Source of the DNA: Rhodospirillales bacterium
GTDB taxonomy: Bacteria > Pseudomonadota > Alphaproteobacteria > BOG-932 > Roseiterribacteraceae
Direction of reading: 5' to 3'
NCBI GenBank assembly: GCA_028291345.1
Contig: JAQGIF010000193.1
Coordinates: 1 to 34,139, forward strand
DNA: 34,139 bases
Positions 1 through 7,714 of this stretch are shown here, one piece after another (within the stretch, counting starts at the first letter, position 1; the number at the start of each line of letters is the position of its first letter). The translations under genes and the position numbers were made by a program. Under the pieces are notes generated by a model that made no database searches, had not been told where the DNA came from, and worked only from the letters and a program-made list of their open reading frames with translations.

Positions 1-1469
1 ATTTTCGAAATGATGTTCGTGGTGCTGTGCCCGATCTCGAGCCGGGCGCGCACCACCTGGCCGCCATAGGATTGCACGAAATCCGCACCGACGATCTGTT
101 CGATCGTGTAATCCGCGCCCTTGACCAGCACATCCGGCTTTATCGCGTGGATTAGTCCCATCGGCGTCTCCTCGTCGAAGATCGCGACCGCATCGACATC
201 GGTCAAGGCCGACAGCACTTCGGCGCGCGACCCTTCGCTCGAGACCGGGCGGGTTGGCCCCTTCAACCGGCTCACCGAGGCGTCGCTGTTGAGACCGATG
301 ACCAGCCGGTCGCAGGCTTGGCGCGCCTGCCGGATTAGCGACAGATGGCCGGGATGGATCAGGTCGAAGCAGCCGTTGGTGAAGCCGACCGTCAGATGCC
401 GGCGGCGCCAGCGTTCGACCTGATCGACGAGCGCCGCTTTGCTCCTGAGCTTGCCGCCCACGCGGGCCGCCTCGTCGGCCGCGCCGCGCAGTTCGTCGGC
501 GGTCACCGACGCCGTGCCGACCTTGCCGACGACGATGGAGGCCGCCAGATTGGCGAGCCGCGCCGCCGATGGCAGATCCGCGCCGGTCGCCAGCGCCAAT
601 GCGAGGGTCGCAACCACCGTGTCGCCCGCGCCGGAAACATCGAACACTTCCTGCGCCTGCGCCCGCACATGGATCGCGTCGGCATCCATCCTAATCACCG
701 ACAGCCCCTCTGCGCCGCGGGTTGCCACCATCGCCAATATGCCGGATTTCCCCAGTACGCTGCGCGCCGCCTCCTCGACCTTGGAGTCGCCGGTGCCCAG
801 GAAACCCGCCGCCTCCTGCAGCTCCTTAGAGTTCGGCGTGACCACGCTGGCACCGCGATAGCGGCCATAGTCCGATCCTTTCGGATCGACGATGACGGGA
901 ATGCCCAGATGTTTCGCGGCGGCAATGGCGTGGCGGATCACATGATCGGTCAGCACGCCCTTGCCGTAATCGGATAGTATCAGGACACGCGCGCCATGAA
1001 GCTTCTTCTCGATCTCGTCAAGAATGCGCTCCTCGATCTTAGGCGAAATCGGGCGGTTCAGTTCATAATCGGCGCGCAGCAGCTGCTGGCCGCTGGCAAT
1101 GAAGCGGGTCTTAACCGCGGTCGGGCGGCTGGGGTCGCGCACGAAGCCGGCATCTTTGTCCGGCGTCATCAACTCTGCCAGGAAATCGGCCTCGTTATCT
1201 TCGCCGACCACCGCGACCAGATGGGCCTCGCCGCCCAGCGCGCGGATATTATTGACCACATTGCCGACACCGCCCGGCATCACCGTCTCGCGCTCCACAG
1301 CCAGAACCGGGATCGGCGCTTCGGGCGAGATGCGCTCGACCCGCCCGCTGACGAACCGGTCCAGCATCAAATCGCCCACAGCCAGCACGCTGTTGCCGGC
1401 CGCCCGGTCGAGCATGCGCTCCGCGATACTACCAAGCTTCATCACGTCCAGGTCTGTGCCGCTATTCAT
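1..1469 (-). CDS. hldE: Bifunctional heptose-7-phosphate kinase / heptose-1-phosphate adenylyltransferase HldE, 3' end cut by window
   Basis: The enzyme phosphorylates D-glycero-D-manno-heptose 7-phosphate and later adenylylates the 1-phosphate, giving ADP-heptose for LPS inner core synthesis in the cytoplasm. Translating the minus strand from the ATG at 1469 gives an open frame to the window edge (about 489 codons; E. coli HldE is about 477, so only a few codons should be missing). The N-terminal half is a PfkB/ribokinase domain with MPGGVGNV and the anion-hole/catalytic motif SGAGDT (about 620-640). The C-terminal half carries the nucleotidyltransferase signature TNGCFDLIHPGH near 345-385, including the HxGH motif, and ends with a GHSTTNII segment typical of the family C-terminus. 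It lies 57 bp downstream of regA on the same strand, so read-through from regBA is possible. Assignment is secure; the exact start is reasonably secure. Confidence 0.95.
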   Translation of the reverse strand, partial: MNSGTDLDVMKLGSIAERMLDRAAGNSVLAVGDLMLDRFVSGRVERISPEAPIPVLAVERETVMPGGVGNVVNNIRALGGEAHLVAVVGEDNEADFLAELMTPDKDAGFVRDPSRPTAVKTRFIASGQQLLRADYELNRPISPKIEERILDEIEKKLHGARVLILSDYGKGVLTDHVIRHAIAAAKHLGIPVIVDPKGSDYGRYRGASVVTPNSKELQEAAGFLGTGDSKVEEAARSVLGKSGILAMVATRGAEGLSVIRMDADAIHVRAQAQEVFDVSGAGDTVVATLALALATGADLPSAARLANLAASIVVGKVGTASVTADELRGAADEAARVGGKLRSKAALVDQVERWRRRHLTVGFTNGCFDLIHPGHLSLIRQARQACDRLVIGLNSDASVSRLKGPTRPVSSEGSRAEVLSALTDVDAVAIFDEETPMGLIHAIKPDVLVKGADYTIEQIVGADFVQSYGGQVVRARLEIGHSTTNIISK

Positions 1470-1526
1470 GCGTCGGGTCTCGCAGGGTTCGTATCGTTGG
1501 ATGGAGGTCGTCGAATGCAGGGATCG

Positions 1527-2105
1527 TCAGGCGCGGGGGGCGTGCTTGGCCAGAATGCGTTGAAGCGTCCGGCGATGCATTTTCAACCGGCGCGCGGTCT
1601 CAGATACGTTGCGGCCGCATTGCTCGAACACGCGCTGGATATGCTCCCAGCGCACCCGGTCGGCCGGCATCGGATTTTCGGGCGGGGGCGGCAGCGACGC
1701 GCGCAGCGGATCGGCGCGCAGCGCCGCCTCGACGGCATCGGCATCGGCGGGTTTGGAGAGATAATCCAACGCCCCGGCCTTCACAGCCGCGACGGCGGTC
1801 GCGATATTGCCATAGGCGGTCAGCATGACGATCCGGCACTCAGGCCGTGCCTCGCGCAATATGGCGACGATATCGAGGCCGCTGCCGTCGGACAGCCGCA
1901 GATCGAGCACCGCATGAGTCGGCTTCAGCCGCTGAACCGTGGCGGCGGCATCGGCGATTCCGCCCGAGGTTTCGACGTAAAAGCCCCGCCGCTCCATCGC
2001 GCGGGCAAGGCGCAGGCGAAACGGCTCGTCATCATCGACGATCAGAAGACGATTCGTGTCCGGCACGCCCGCCGGCGGCCGATCGGTCACGTTAGGTTCC
2101 TGCAT
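1527..2105 (-). CDS. regA: RegA/PrrA/ActR-family redox response regulator
   Basis: This is the DNA-binding response regulator of the RegB/RegA redox system, which in alphaproteobacteria controls respiration, tetrapyrrole and energy genes. I start it at the ATG at 2105, which has GGAAGG about 10 nt upstream, rather than at an ATG 29 codons earlier that overlaps the end of regB; this gives 192 residues (family about 180-190). The N-terminal receiver domain has the acidic pocket DDD near residue 24, the phosphoacceptor Asp68 in HAVLDLRLSDG, and Lys118 in LSKP. A proline-rich linker (SLPPPPENP) leads to a Fis-type helix-turn-helix at the C-terminus (NVSETARRLKMHRRTLQRIL), which is the RegA hallmark. 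It sits 59 bp downstream of regB and is presumably cotranscribed with it. Confidence 0.93.
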   Translation of the reverse strand: MQEPNVTDRPPAGVPDTNRLLIVDDDEPFRLRLARAMERRGFYVETSGGIADAAATVQRLKPTHAVLDLRLSDGSGLDIVAILREARPECRIVMLTAYGNIATAVAAVKAGALDYLSKPADADAVEAALRADPLRASLPPPPENPMPADRVRWEHIQRVFEQCGRNVSETARRLKMHRRTLQRILAKHAPRA

Positions 2106-2164
2106 TCTTTCATTCCTTCCAGCACCTAAGCCTTTCAGCCTTGGGCCCTGTGCTATACTACATT

Positions 2165-3481
2165 TTATAAGGCAAGTGCAGCACGAGGCCACACGATCAT
2201 GACCGCGGCGCCCTGCAAAGTGCCCTCGAGCCCGTTGACGAAGGTGAGTTCGGCGCCGGTGCGCTCAAGCAAAGTCTGGGCGATGAAGATACCGAGGCCG
2301 AGATGCTCATGCTCCTGATCCCGTATCGATAGATACGGCTCCCCCAGCCGGCCGAGCAAGCCGGGCGAAAATCCCGGACCGTCGTCGCTGATCGTCATCG
2401 CAATCCGGTGCGCGTCGGTCTGCGCCATGACCGTGACGGCGGTGGTCGCGAACTGCATCGCATTCTGCAGAATATTGCCGAGCCCGTGCATGATTTCCGG
2501 CGTGCGGCGCAGGATCGGCGGTTCCGTCCCGGGCGCGGCGACGGTGCTGATTTCCAGCCTGATGCCCGGCATGCGGTGCGGTGTGGCGGCAGCCTCGACC
2601 AGCTGTTCCAGCGGCAGGCGGTTGAACGGCGATTCCTCGGCGTCCTCAGGCTTGCGCGCCAGTTCGGCCAGGATGCTGCGGCAGCGTTCGCACTGGCTTT
2701 GGATCAGAGCGACGTCCTCGGCGAACGGGCTGTCGGCGGGCATGTCGCGCGCCAATTCCTTGGCGACGACCGTGATGGTCGAAAGCGGCGTGCCCAGCTC
2801 ATGCGCGGCGGCGGCGGCGAGCGTGCCGAGGGCGGTCAATTGCTGTTCGCGCGCCAAAGTGAGCTGGGTTTCCGCCAGAGCTTCGGAAATCCGCCGGGCC
2901 TCGCCCGCGACGCTCCAGTTATAGGTGGAGATGAATCCGCAGGCGAGCGTCAGCGATATCCACAGGCCGAGCTGGTAGAGGTCGGGCAATCGCGGCGAGC
3001 CGCCGCCGTTCCAAGGCAGGTCGAACGGCGACGCGAACAAGGCGGCCAGGCAGATGATCGCCAGGAAGGTTAGCCCGAACGAATAATCCCGCCCCAGCAC
3101 CGCCGCCGCGACCGCGATCGGCCCCAGCACCAGCACCGCGAACGGATTGGTCAATCCCCCTGTCAGGAACAGCAGCGCAGAAAGCTGCAAGATGTCGAAG
3201 GCGAGATAGACCGCCACCGCCCGGTCGGACAGCGCCCGGCCACGCCGCATCACCATGCCCAGCAGATTGACGGCAACCGCGAGCGCGATAATCGTCAGGA
3301 CCGCCGAAAGCTGCATCGGGAATTGGAAGCCGAGCGCGACGACCGACACCGTCACCAGCTGGCCGATGATGACGACCCAGCGGACGAAGACCAGCGTGCG
3401 CAGGCTGACGCGCCCGACATGTCTCATCGGCTCCGCGCCGCCACGCGCCGTCATAGGTCGAGAGGAGAAATCCGCGATCAT
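2165..3481 (-). CDS. regB: RegB/PrrB/ActS-family redox sensor histidine kinase
   Basis: This membrane histidine kinase senses the quinone pool and thiol redox state and phosphorylates RegA. The 438-residue protein has several N-terminal membrane helices (about residues 30-185). They contain GGLTNPF (108-114), matching the ubiquinone-binding motif GGxxNPF of RegB. The H-box reads AAAAAHELGTPLSTITVV, with the phosphorylated His at about 227. A Cys exactly 40 residues later (about 267, in SQCERCRSIL) matches the spacing of His225 to redox-active Cys265 in Rhodobacter RegB. An extra Cys precedes it by three residues. The C-terminal ATPase domain has DDGPGFSPG and HLGLGIFIAQTLLERTGAEL. The gene leads the regB-regA(-hldE) run and is divergent from the ABC ATPase gene, with only 47 bp between starts. 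Confidence 0.94.
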   Translation of the reverse strand: MIADFSSRPMTARGGAEPMRHVGRVSLRTLVFVRWVVIIGQLVTVSVVALGFQFPMQLSAVLTIIALAVAVNLLGMVMRRGRALSDRAVAVYLAFDILQLSALLFLTGGLTNPFAVLVLGPIAVAAAVLGRDYSFGLTFLAIICLAALFASPFDLPWNGGGSPRLPDLYQLGLWISLTLACGFISTYNWSVAGEARRISEALAETQLTLAREQQLTALGTLAAAAAHELGTPLSTITVVAKELARDMPADSPFAEDVALIQSQCERCRSILAELARKPEDAEESPFNRLPLEQLVEAAATPHRMPGIRLEISTVAAPGTEPPILRRTPEIMHGLGNILQNAMQFATTAVTVMAQTDAHRIAMTISDDGPGFSPGLLGRLGEPYLSIRDQEHEHLGLGIFIAQTLLERTGAELTFVNGLEGTLQGAAVMIVWPRAALAL

Positions 3482-3528
3482 GAAACATACCCTAGCCGCT
3501 GGACGCGCCGACCGCCATATTTGACCCG

Positions 3529-4314
3529 ATGCTGCCCAACATTCTTCACGAATCCACGCAAAAGATCATTACTGTCGAGGCGCTAACCAAAAACTTTGGT
3601 GCAGAGGCGGCGGTGGACGGCATTTCCTTCACCGTGGCCGAAGGATCGGTGACCGGCCTGCTGGGAGGCAACGGCGCGGGCAAGACCACGACGATCGCCA
3701 TGCTGCTTGGCCTGCTGATCCCCACATCCGGTTCGATCACCGTGCTGGGCGCGGACATGGTGCGGCACCGCCACCGCGCCCTGCCCTTCATGAATTTTGC
3801 CTCGCCCTATATCGACCTGCCGCACCGGCTGACCGTGACCGAGAATCTCGCCGTCTATGCCGGACTTTATCTGGTCGACCAGCCCCGCCAGCGCATCGCC
3901 GAACTGGCCGAGGCGCTGGATTTCATCCCGCTGCTGCAGCGCGATTACGGCAGCCTATCGGCCGGCCAGAAGACCCGCGTCGCGCTGGCCAAGGCGCTGA
4001 TCAACCGGCCGCGCCTGCTGCTGCTCGATGAACCCACCGCCTCGCTCGACCCCGACAGCGCCGACCGCATCCGGCTTTACCTTCAAGAATATGCCCACAC
4101 GACCGGCGCGACGATGCTGATCGCCTCGCACAACATGATCGAGGTCGAGCGGCTGTGCGGCGACCTGCTGATCATGCGCCGGGGCCATATCGTCGACCGG
4201 GGCACGCCGCAGGGGCTGATCGAACGCTATGGCCGCCAGACCCTCGAGGAAGTTTTCCTCGACATCGCCCGCGCCGAACCGATTGTGCCCGACGAAAGTA
4301 GGGCGCGCCTGTGA
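3529..4314 (+). CDS. ABC transporter ATP-binding protein (ABC-2 exporter type)
   Basis: This is the cytoplasmic nucleotide-binding subunit of an ABC exporter, 261 residues. Walker A is GGNGAGKTT (about residues 46-54), the signature is LSAGQKTR rather than LSGGQ, Walker B is LLLLDEPTASLD, and the H-loop His lies in IASHNMIEV. The Q-loop position falls in a region reading FMNFASPYIDLP, without an obvious Gln. The ATG at 3529 gives about 15 extra residues before the conserved beta strand (ITVEALTKNFGA). The partner permease is downstream on the same strand, but 256 bp away and separated by a structured repeat. No periplasmic binding protein is nearby, which fits export. Substrate is unknown; DrrA/NodI-like and polysaccharide or drug exporters share this architecture. 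Confidence 0.9.
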   Translation: MLPNILHESTQKIITVEALTKNFGAEAAVDGISFTVAEGSVTGLLGGNGAGKTTTIAMLLGLLIPTSGSITVLGADMVRHRHRALPFMNFASPYIDLPHRLTVTENLAVYAGLYLVDQPRQRIAELAEALDFIPLLQRDYGSLSAGQKTRVALAKALINRPRLLLLDEPTASLDPDSADRIRLYLQEYAHTTGATMLIASHNMIEVERLCGDLLIMRRGHIVDRGTPQGLIERYGRQTLEEVFLDIARAEPIVPDESRARL

Positions 4315-4335
4315 CCGGATTTTTAAAAGGCCCAG

Positions 4336-4533
4336 TTTTAAAACGCCACGGCGTCAAGGCGCCAAGTAAATCCATTTTAATCCGCAGCTTACGCAGATTA
4401 ACCCAGACTACGAATTCTTCGCTGCGCGGGCCTTCCATCGCCAAAGGCGGTAATATCCCGTTTTTAATCTGCGTTAATCTGCGTAATCTGCCGATACACC
4501 CTGCCTTGGAAACTTGGCACCGTGGCGTTTTGA
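4336..4533. repeat. Imperfect nested inverted-repeat element between ABC ATPase and permease genes
   Basis: The spacer between the two ABC genes is unlike the flanking codon-biased DNA and is built of nested inverted repeats. The outer arms AAAACGCCACGG (4340-4351) and CCGTGGCGTTTT (4520-4531) are perfect complements. Just inside, GGCGCCAAG (4358-4366) pairs with CTTGGCACC (4513-4521) with one mismatch. The inner arms at 4385-4410 and 4465-4490 are reverse complements over 26 bp with three mismatches; both are made of a repeated CGCAGATTAA-type unit. The whole could fold into one long hairpin. It contains no ORF that looks real. It resembles dispersed intergenic palindromes or MITE-like elements; other copies are not present in this window. 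Confidence 0.75.
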
Positions 4534-4570
4534 CTTATTCACGACAGGCCGCTAAGGGGAGCAATGGTCG

Positions 4571-5362
4571 ATGAGCGCCCTTCGCATTTGGGCGATGGTG
4601 CTGCGCTATTGGTATCTGCTGCGCCGCTCGATCCCCCGGCTGCTCGATCTGTTCTATTGGCCGGCGGTCAATGTCGTTCTGTGGGGTTTCCTCAGCCAAT
4701 TCCTGGCCAGCAATAGCAGCTTCGTCGCCAAGGCCGGCGGCGTTCTGCTGGCCGGCATGTTTCTGTGGGACGTGATGTTCCGCTCCCAATTGGGGGTGTC
4801 GGTCGGCTTCCTGGAGGAAGTCTGGTCGCGCAACCTCGGCCATATGTTCGTGAGCCCATTACGCGCCCATGAGTGGCTGGCGTCGCTGATGATCGTCAGC
4901 ATCTTCCGCACATTCCTTGGTCTCGCCCCCGCCGTGCTGATCGCCATGGTGATGTACCATTTTTCCTTGTTCGACCTTGGACTGCCGCTGGCGGGCTTCC
5001 TCGCCAATCTGATGATCATGGGATGGTGGCTGGCCCTGCTGATCGTCGCCGCGATCATGCGCTACGGCCAGGGCGCGGAGAACCTGGCCTGGGCCGCCGC
5101 CTTCGTATTGTCGCCGATCAGCGCGATCTATTACCCGGTCGCCGTTCTGCCCGGCTGGCTGCAATATGTGGCGCTCGCTTTGCCGGGCGCGCATGTTTTC
5201 GAAGGGATGCGCGGTGTGATGGTGGATCACGTGTTCCGCCCCGGCCTGCTGATGAACGCAGCGGCGCTCAACCTAGTCTATCTGGCGTTATCGGGATTGG
5301 TCTTCCTGTGGGCTTTCGCCAACGCCCGCAAGCGCGGGGCGTTGCTGCAACTGGGGGAATAG
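4571..5362 (+). CDS. ABC-2 type transporter permease
   Basis: This is the membrane subunit that should pair with the upstream ATPase. The 263-residue protein has about six hydrophobic segments, with the ABC-2 pattern around FLEEVWSRNLGHMFVSPLRAHEWL (cytoplasmic coupling region, about 80-100) and a C-terminal region with ISAIYYPVAVLPGWLQYVALALPGAHVFEGMR, which is the conserved ABC-2 signature segment. The ATG at 4571 is preceded by AAGGGGAGC; a second ATG 7 nt earlier is out of frame. The inverted-repeat element lies directly upstream, so it may influence relative expression of ATPase and permease. Substrate is unknown. Confidence 0.9.
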   Translation: MSALRIWAMVLRYWYLLRRSIPRLLDLFYWPAVNVVLWGFLSQFLASNSSFVAKAGGVLLAGMFLWDVMFRSQLGVSVGFLEEVWSRNLGHMFVSPLRAHEWLASLMIVSIFRTFLGLAPAVLIAMVMYHFSLFDLGLPLAGFLANLMIMGWWLALLIVAAIMRYGQGAENLAWAAAFVLSPISAIYYPVAVLPGWLQYVALALPGAHVFEGMRGVMVDHVFRPGLLMNAAALNLVYLALSGLVFLWAFANARKRGALLQLGE

Positions 5363-5378
5363 GCGAATTTTCTTCGCT

Positions 5379-5417
5379 CAAAAACCTTTCTCTAACCAAG
5401 GCGGAGAGGAGTTTTTG
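5379..5417. terminator. Hairpin between convergent permease and cobT-like genes
   Basis: CAAAAAC (5379-5385) pairs with GTTTTTG (5411-5417). Inside the stem, TCTC pairs with GAGA after a small internal loop. The A-rich and T-rich arms would supply a U tract on either strand, so a bidirectional intrinsic terminator between two convergent genes is plausible. The stem is AT-rich and interrupted, which makes it weaker than a canonical terminator. Confidence 0.45.
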
Positions 5418-5432
5418 AAAAAGGACCGAGTC

Positions 5433-6224
5433 TCAGTTCTTAACCGCGATCAATGCCCTGGCCCCGCTAAGCGGGCTATCGCTTGTTCCGGTTAGCACCG
5501 ATTCCAGCCCCAGCAAGCCAACCGAGAAACCCGCGACTTCGCCGACCGCAAAGCGGCAATGCGCCAGCGCCTCGGCACCCAAACGGAAAGCCACGGCTGC
5601 GGCGGCAAAGGCGGCAATCCCGTCCAGTATCACGGGAATACCAGCGAGTCGGGCGGCCAGGATCACGCCCAATATCGCCCCGATATCGGGGCCGCCCAGC
5701 GCCGCCAGCAATTCAAGCGGGTCGCCCAACGCGCCATGCCGGTCCAAAGCGGGGCCAATCAACGCCATATCGCTGTCTGCCCCCGGCCCCGGCAACAGCG
5801 CGCGCGCCAGCGCCAGCCCGGCAATGCCGGCCCCGGCGCCAAGCGCGGCGGTGACGAAAATGTCGATCCCTGGCTCGACCGCCATCATGCCGTAAGCAGC
5901 CGCCCGCGCCGCCTCGATCTCGTCGATCGCCTGAATCTGCCGAGAATCGCGAGTCGGCCGGTCGAGCGCCAGGTCGTAGAGCTTGAGGTCGCTGTCGGCC
6001 CGCGCGACCAGATCGTGCAGCGGTCCTTGCCCGGCCACGAGATCGTCGACCATCCGCGTCATCGCCGCTGCCGAACCGCCGGGCCGCTCCGCCGCGATGC
6101 CGTGGGTGGCCGCGTACAGCACGATCCGGGGGTGCGCCACCCCGGCGGCTTGGGTGAACGCGAAAACCGGTAGAGAGTCGGCCACAGCGCGGATTTCATC
6201 GAACGAGGCGGCAGGTGACGGCAT
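5433..6224 (-). CDS. Shortened CobT-like protein (nicotinate-nucleotide-dimethylbenzimidazole phosphoribosyltransferase family)
   Basis: CobT makes alpha-ribazole phosphate for the lower ligand of cobalamin. This protein is 263 residues against about 340-355 for the family. Recognisable blocks are ATHGIAAERPGGSAAAMTRMVDDLVAG (about 38-64), corresponding to the TxxMVxNFxxGGAAI region, PTRDSRQ (about 88), and LELLAALGGPDIGAILGVILAARLAGIPVILDGIAA (about 167-202), which matches the C-terminal nucleotide-binding half. The N-terminal segment is missing, and the usual GEMGIGNTT loop is replaced by AALGAGAGIAG. The usual catalytic-Glu segment near the C-terminus (xRSAEPGH in the family) reads CRFAVGEVAGF, so activity is doubtful. 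No other cobalamin genes are in view. It is divergent from phaZ. Confidence 0.7.
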   Translation of the reverse strand: MPSPAASFDEIRAVADSLPVFAFTQAAGVAHPRIVLYAATHGIAAERPGGSAAAMTRMVDDLVAGQGPLHDLVARADSDLKLYDLALDRPTRDSRQIQAIDEIEAARAAAYGMMAVEPGIDIFVTAALGAGAGIAGLALARALLPGPGADSDMALIGPALDRHGALGDPLELLAALGGPDIGAILGVILAARLAGIPVILDGIAAFAAAAVAFRLGAEALAHCRFAVGEVAGFSVGLLGLESVLTGTSDSPLSGARALIAVKN

Positions 6225-6288
6225 TGAATTCTCTCGACAAGTAGGCGATCGCGGCGACTAAACTGTGGCAATCATATATAACATGGGA

Positions 6289-6355
6289 GCATTGCAGCGG
6301 ATTTTCTTGACCCGGCGAGATGAAATCCCGACATTTGTTTGTTGCACTGCGACAA
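6289..6355. promoter_or_regulatory. Two TGC-rich boxes upstream of phaZ, possible PhaR-type operator
   Basis: The 168-bp divergent spacer between cobT-like and phaZ contains GCATTGCAGC (6289-6298) and the near-palindrome TTGTTGCACTGCGACAA (6339-6355). PhaR, the PHB-responsive repressor of phasin and PHB genes in alphaproteobacteria, is reported to bind TGC-rich sequences, so these could be its sites. This is inference from composition and position only; no phaR is in the window. Confidence 0.3.
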
Positions 6356-6392
6356 GAAAATTGGCCGACCGCGTTTTAAGGATGAGGATGGC

Positions 6393-7670
6393 GTGCTTTA
6401 CCAACTTTATGAGCTGAATTACAACGCGGCCCAGCCTCTGCGCTTCTTTGCCCAGGCTCTACAGGCGGCGCTGAAAAACCCGTTTTTCCCGGGCGGGCAG
6501 TCCGAGATGGGACGGCTGATCGGCGCCTCGGCCGAGATGATCGAGCGCGGCACGCGCCGCTTCGGCAAGCCGGCTTTCGGTCTGGACCAGACGACAATCG
6601 CCGGCGAAAACGTCGCGGTCACCGAAGAGATCGCGCTTGGCAAGCCATTCTGCCAATTGCGCCATTTCGTGCGCGACGTGGAACGCGACGATCCGCGCGT
6701 CCTGATCGTGGCGCCGCTGTCCGGCCACCACGCCACCCTGCTGCGGGGGACGGTCAAGGCCCTGCTGCCGCACCATGATTGCTATATCACCGATTGGGTG
6801 GATGCCCGGCAGGTGCCGCTCTCGGCGGGACCGTTCGGCTTCGATGATTATGTCAATTATGTCATCGAATTCCTGCGTTTCCTCGGCCCCAACACCCATG
6901 TGATCGCCGTATGCCAGCCCGCGGTGCCAGTGATGGCGGCAGTCTCGCTGATGGCGGCGGCGAACGACCCGGCACAGCCGCCGACCATGACCTTGATGGG
7001 CGGCCCGATCGACACCCGCGCCGCCGCGACCGCGGTTACACGCCTGGCCGAAACCCACCCGATCTCGTGGTTCGAGAACAACGTGATCCATTCGGTCCCG
7101 TTCACCTATCTGGGCACTGGGCGGAGAGTTTATCCGGGGTTTATCCAGCTGACCGGGTTCATGCAGATGAATCTCGATCGCCACATGGGCGCCCATGTGA
7201 AGCTGTTCGACCATCTGATCCGCGGTGACGGTGAAAGCGCCGACGCAACCAAGCGGTTCTACGACGAATATATGGCGGTACTCGACCTGCCGTCCGAATT
7301 CTATCTGGAAACCGTCGAATCCGTGTTCCAGACCCACCTGCTGCCGCGTGGGCTGATGCGGGTGGACGGCCATCTGATTGAGCCCAAGGCGATCCATAAA
7401 ACCGCGCTGCTGACGGTCGAGGGCGAGCTGGACGATATCTCGGCTCCCGGCCAGACCCTGGCCGCCCATACGCTGTGCAGCGGCCTGAAGCCCAACCAGA
7501 AGTTCAATCTCCTGCAGAAGGGTGTCGGTCATTACGGCATCTTCAACGGCAAGCGCTGGCGAGAGGAGATCATGCCGGTGGCGCGCAACTGGATCCGCCA
7601 GCATGACAAGGGGCATAGCGAGGTGCCCAAGGCCGATCTCGTGCCTGTAAAACGCTCGCGCGCAGCCTGA
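6393..7670 (+). CDS. phaZ: Intracellular polyhydroxybutyrate depolymerase
   Basis: The enzyme hydrolyses native intracellular PHB granules to release carbon and energy reserves. I use the GTG at 6393, which has AGGATGAGG just upstream and gives the family N-terminus VLYQLYELNYNAAQPLR (425 residues). An ATG 18 codons upstream is also in frame but adds an unconserved basic stretch. The alpha/beta hydrolase fold has the Cys nucleophile in VIAVCQPAVPV (Cys at about 174, where lipases have Ser), as in PhaZ1 of Ralstonia. The catalytic His lies in GVGHYGIFNGKRWREE (about 380). The nearby segment LLTVEGELDDIS supplies the likely catalytic Asp. No phaC, phaB or phasin genes are adjacent. Confidence 0.94.
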   Translation: MLYQLYELNYNAAQPLRFFAQALQAALKNPFFPGGQSEMGRLIGASAEMIERGTRRFGKPAFGLDQTTIAGENVAVTEEIALGKPFCQLRHFVRDVERDDPRVLIVAPLSGHHATLLRGTVKALLPHHDCYITDWVDARQVPLSAGPFGFDDYVNYVIEFLRFLGPNTHVIAVCQPAVPVMAAVSLMAAANDPAQPPTMTLMGGPIDTRAAATAVTRLAETHPISWFENNVIHSVPFTYLGTGRRVYPGFIQLTGFMQMNLDRHMGAHVKLFDHLIRGDGESADATKRFYDEYMAVLDLPSEFYLETVESVFQTHLLPRGLMRVDGHLIEPKAIHKTALLTVEGELDDISAPGQTLAAHTLCSGLKPNQKFNLLQKGVGHYGIFNGKRWREEIMPVARNWIRQHDKGHSEVPKADLVPVKRSRAA

Positions 7671-7714
7671 GCCTGCCCATTTTCCTGCGCCGCAAACCCA
7701 CGACGCCGCGCGTC

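Noticed and set aside
996-2129. Long plus-strand open frame over hldE and regA
   Set aside because: It spans two well-supported minus-strand genes and an intergenic gap, with a low-complexity Arg/His-rich translation.
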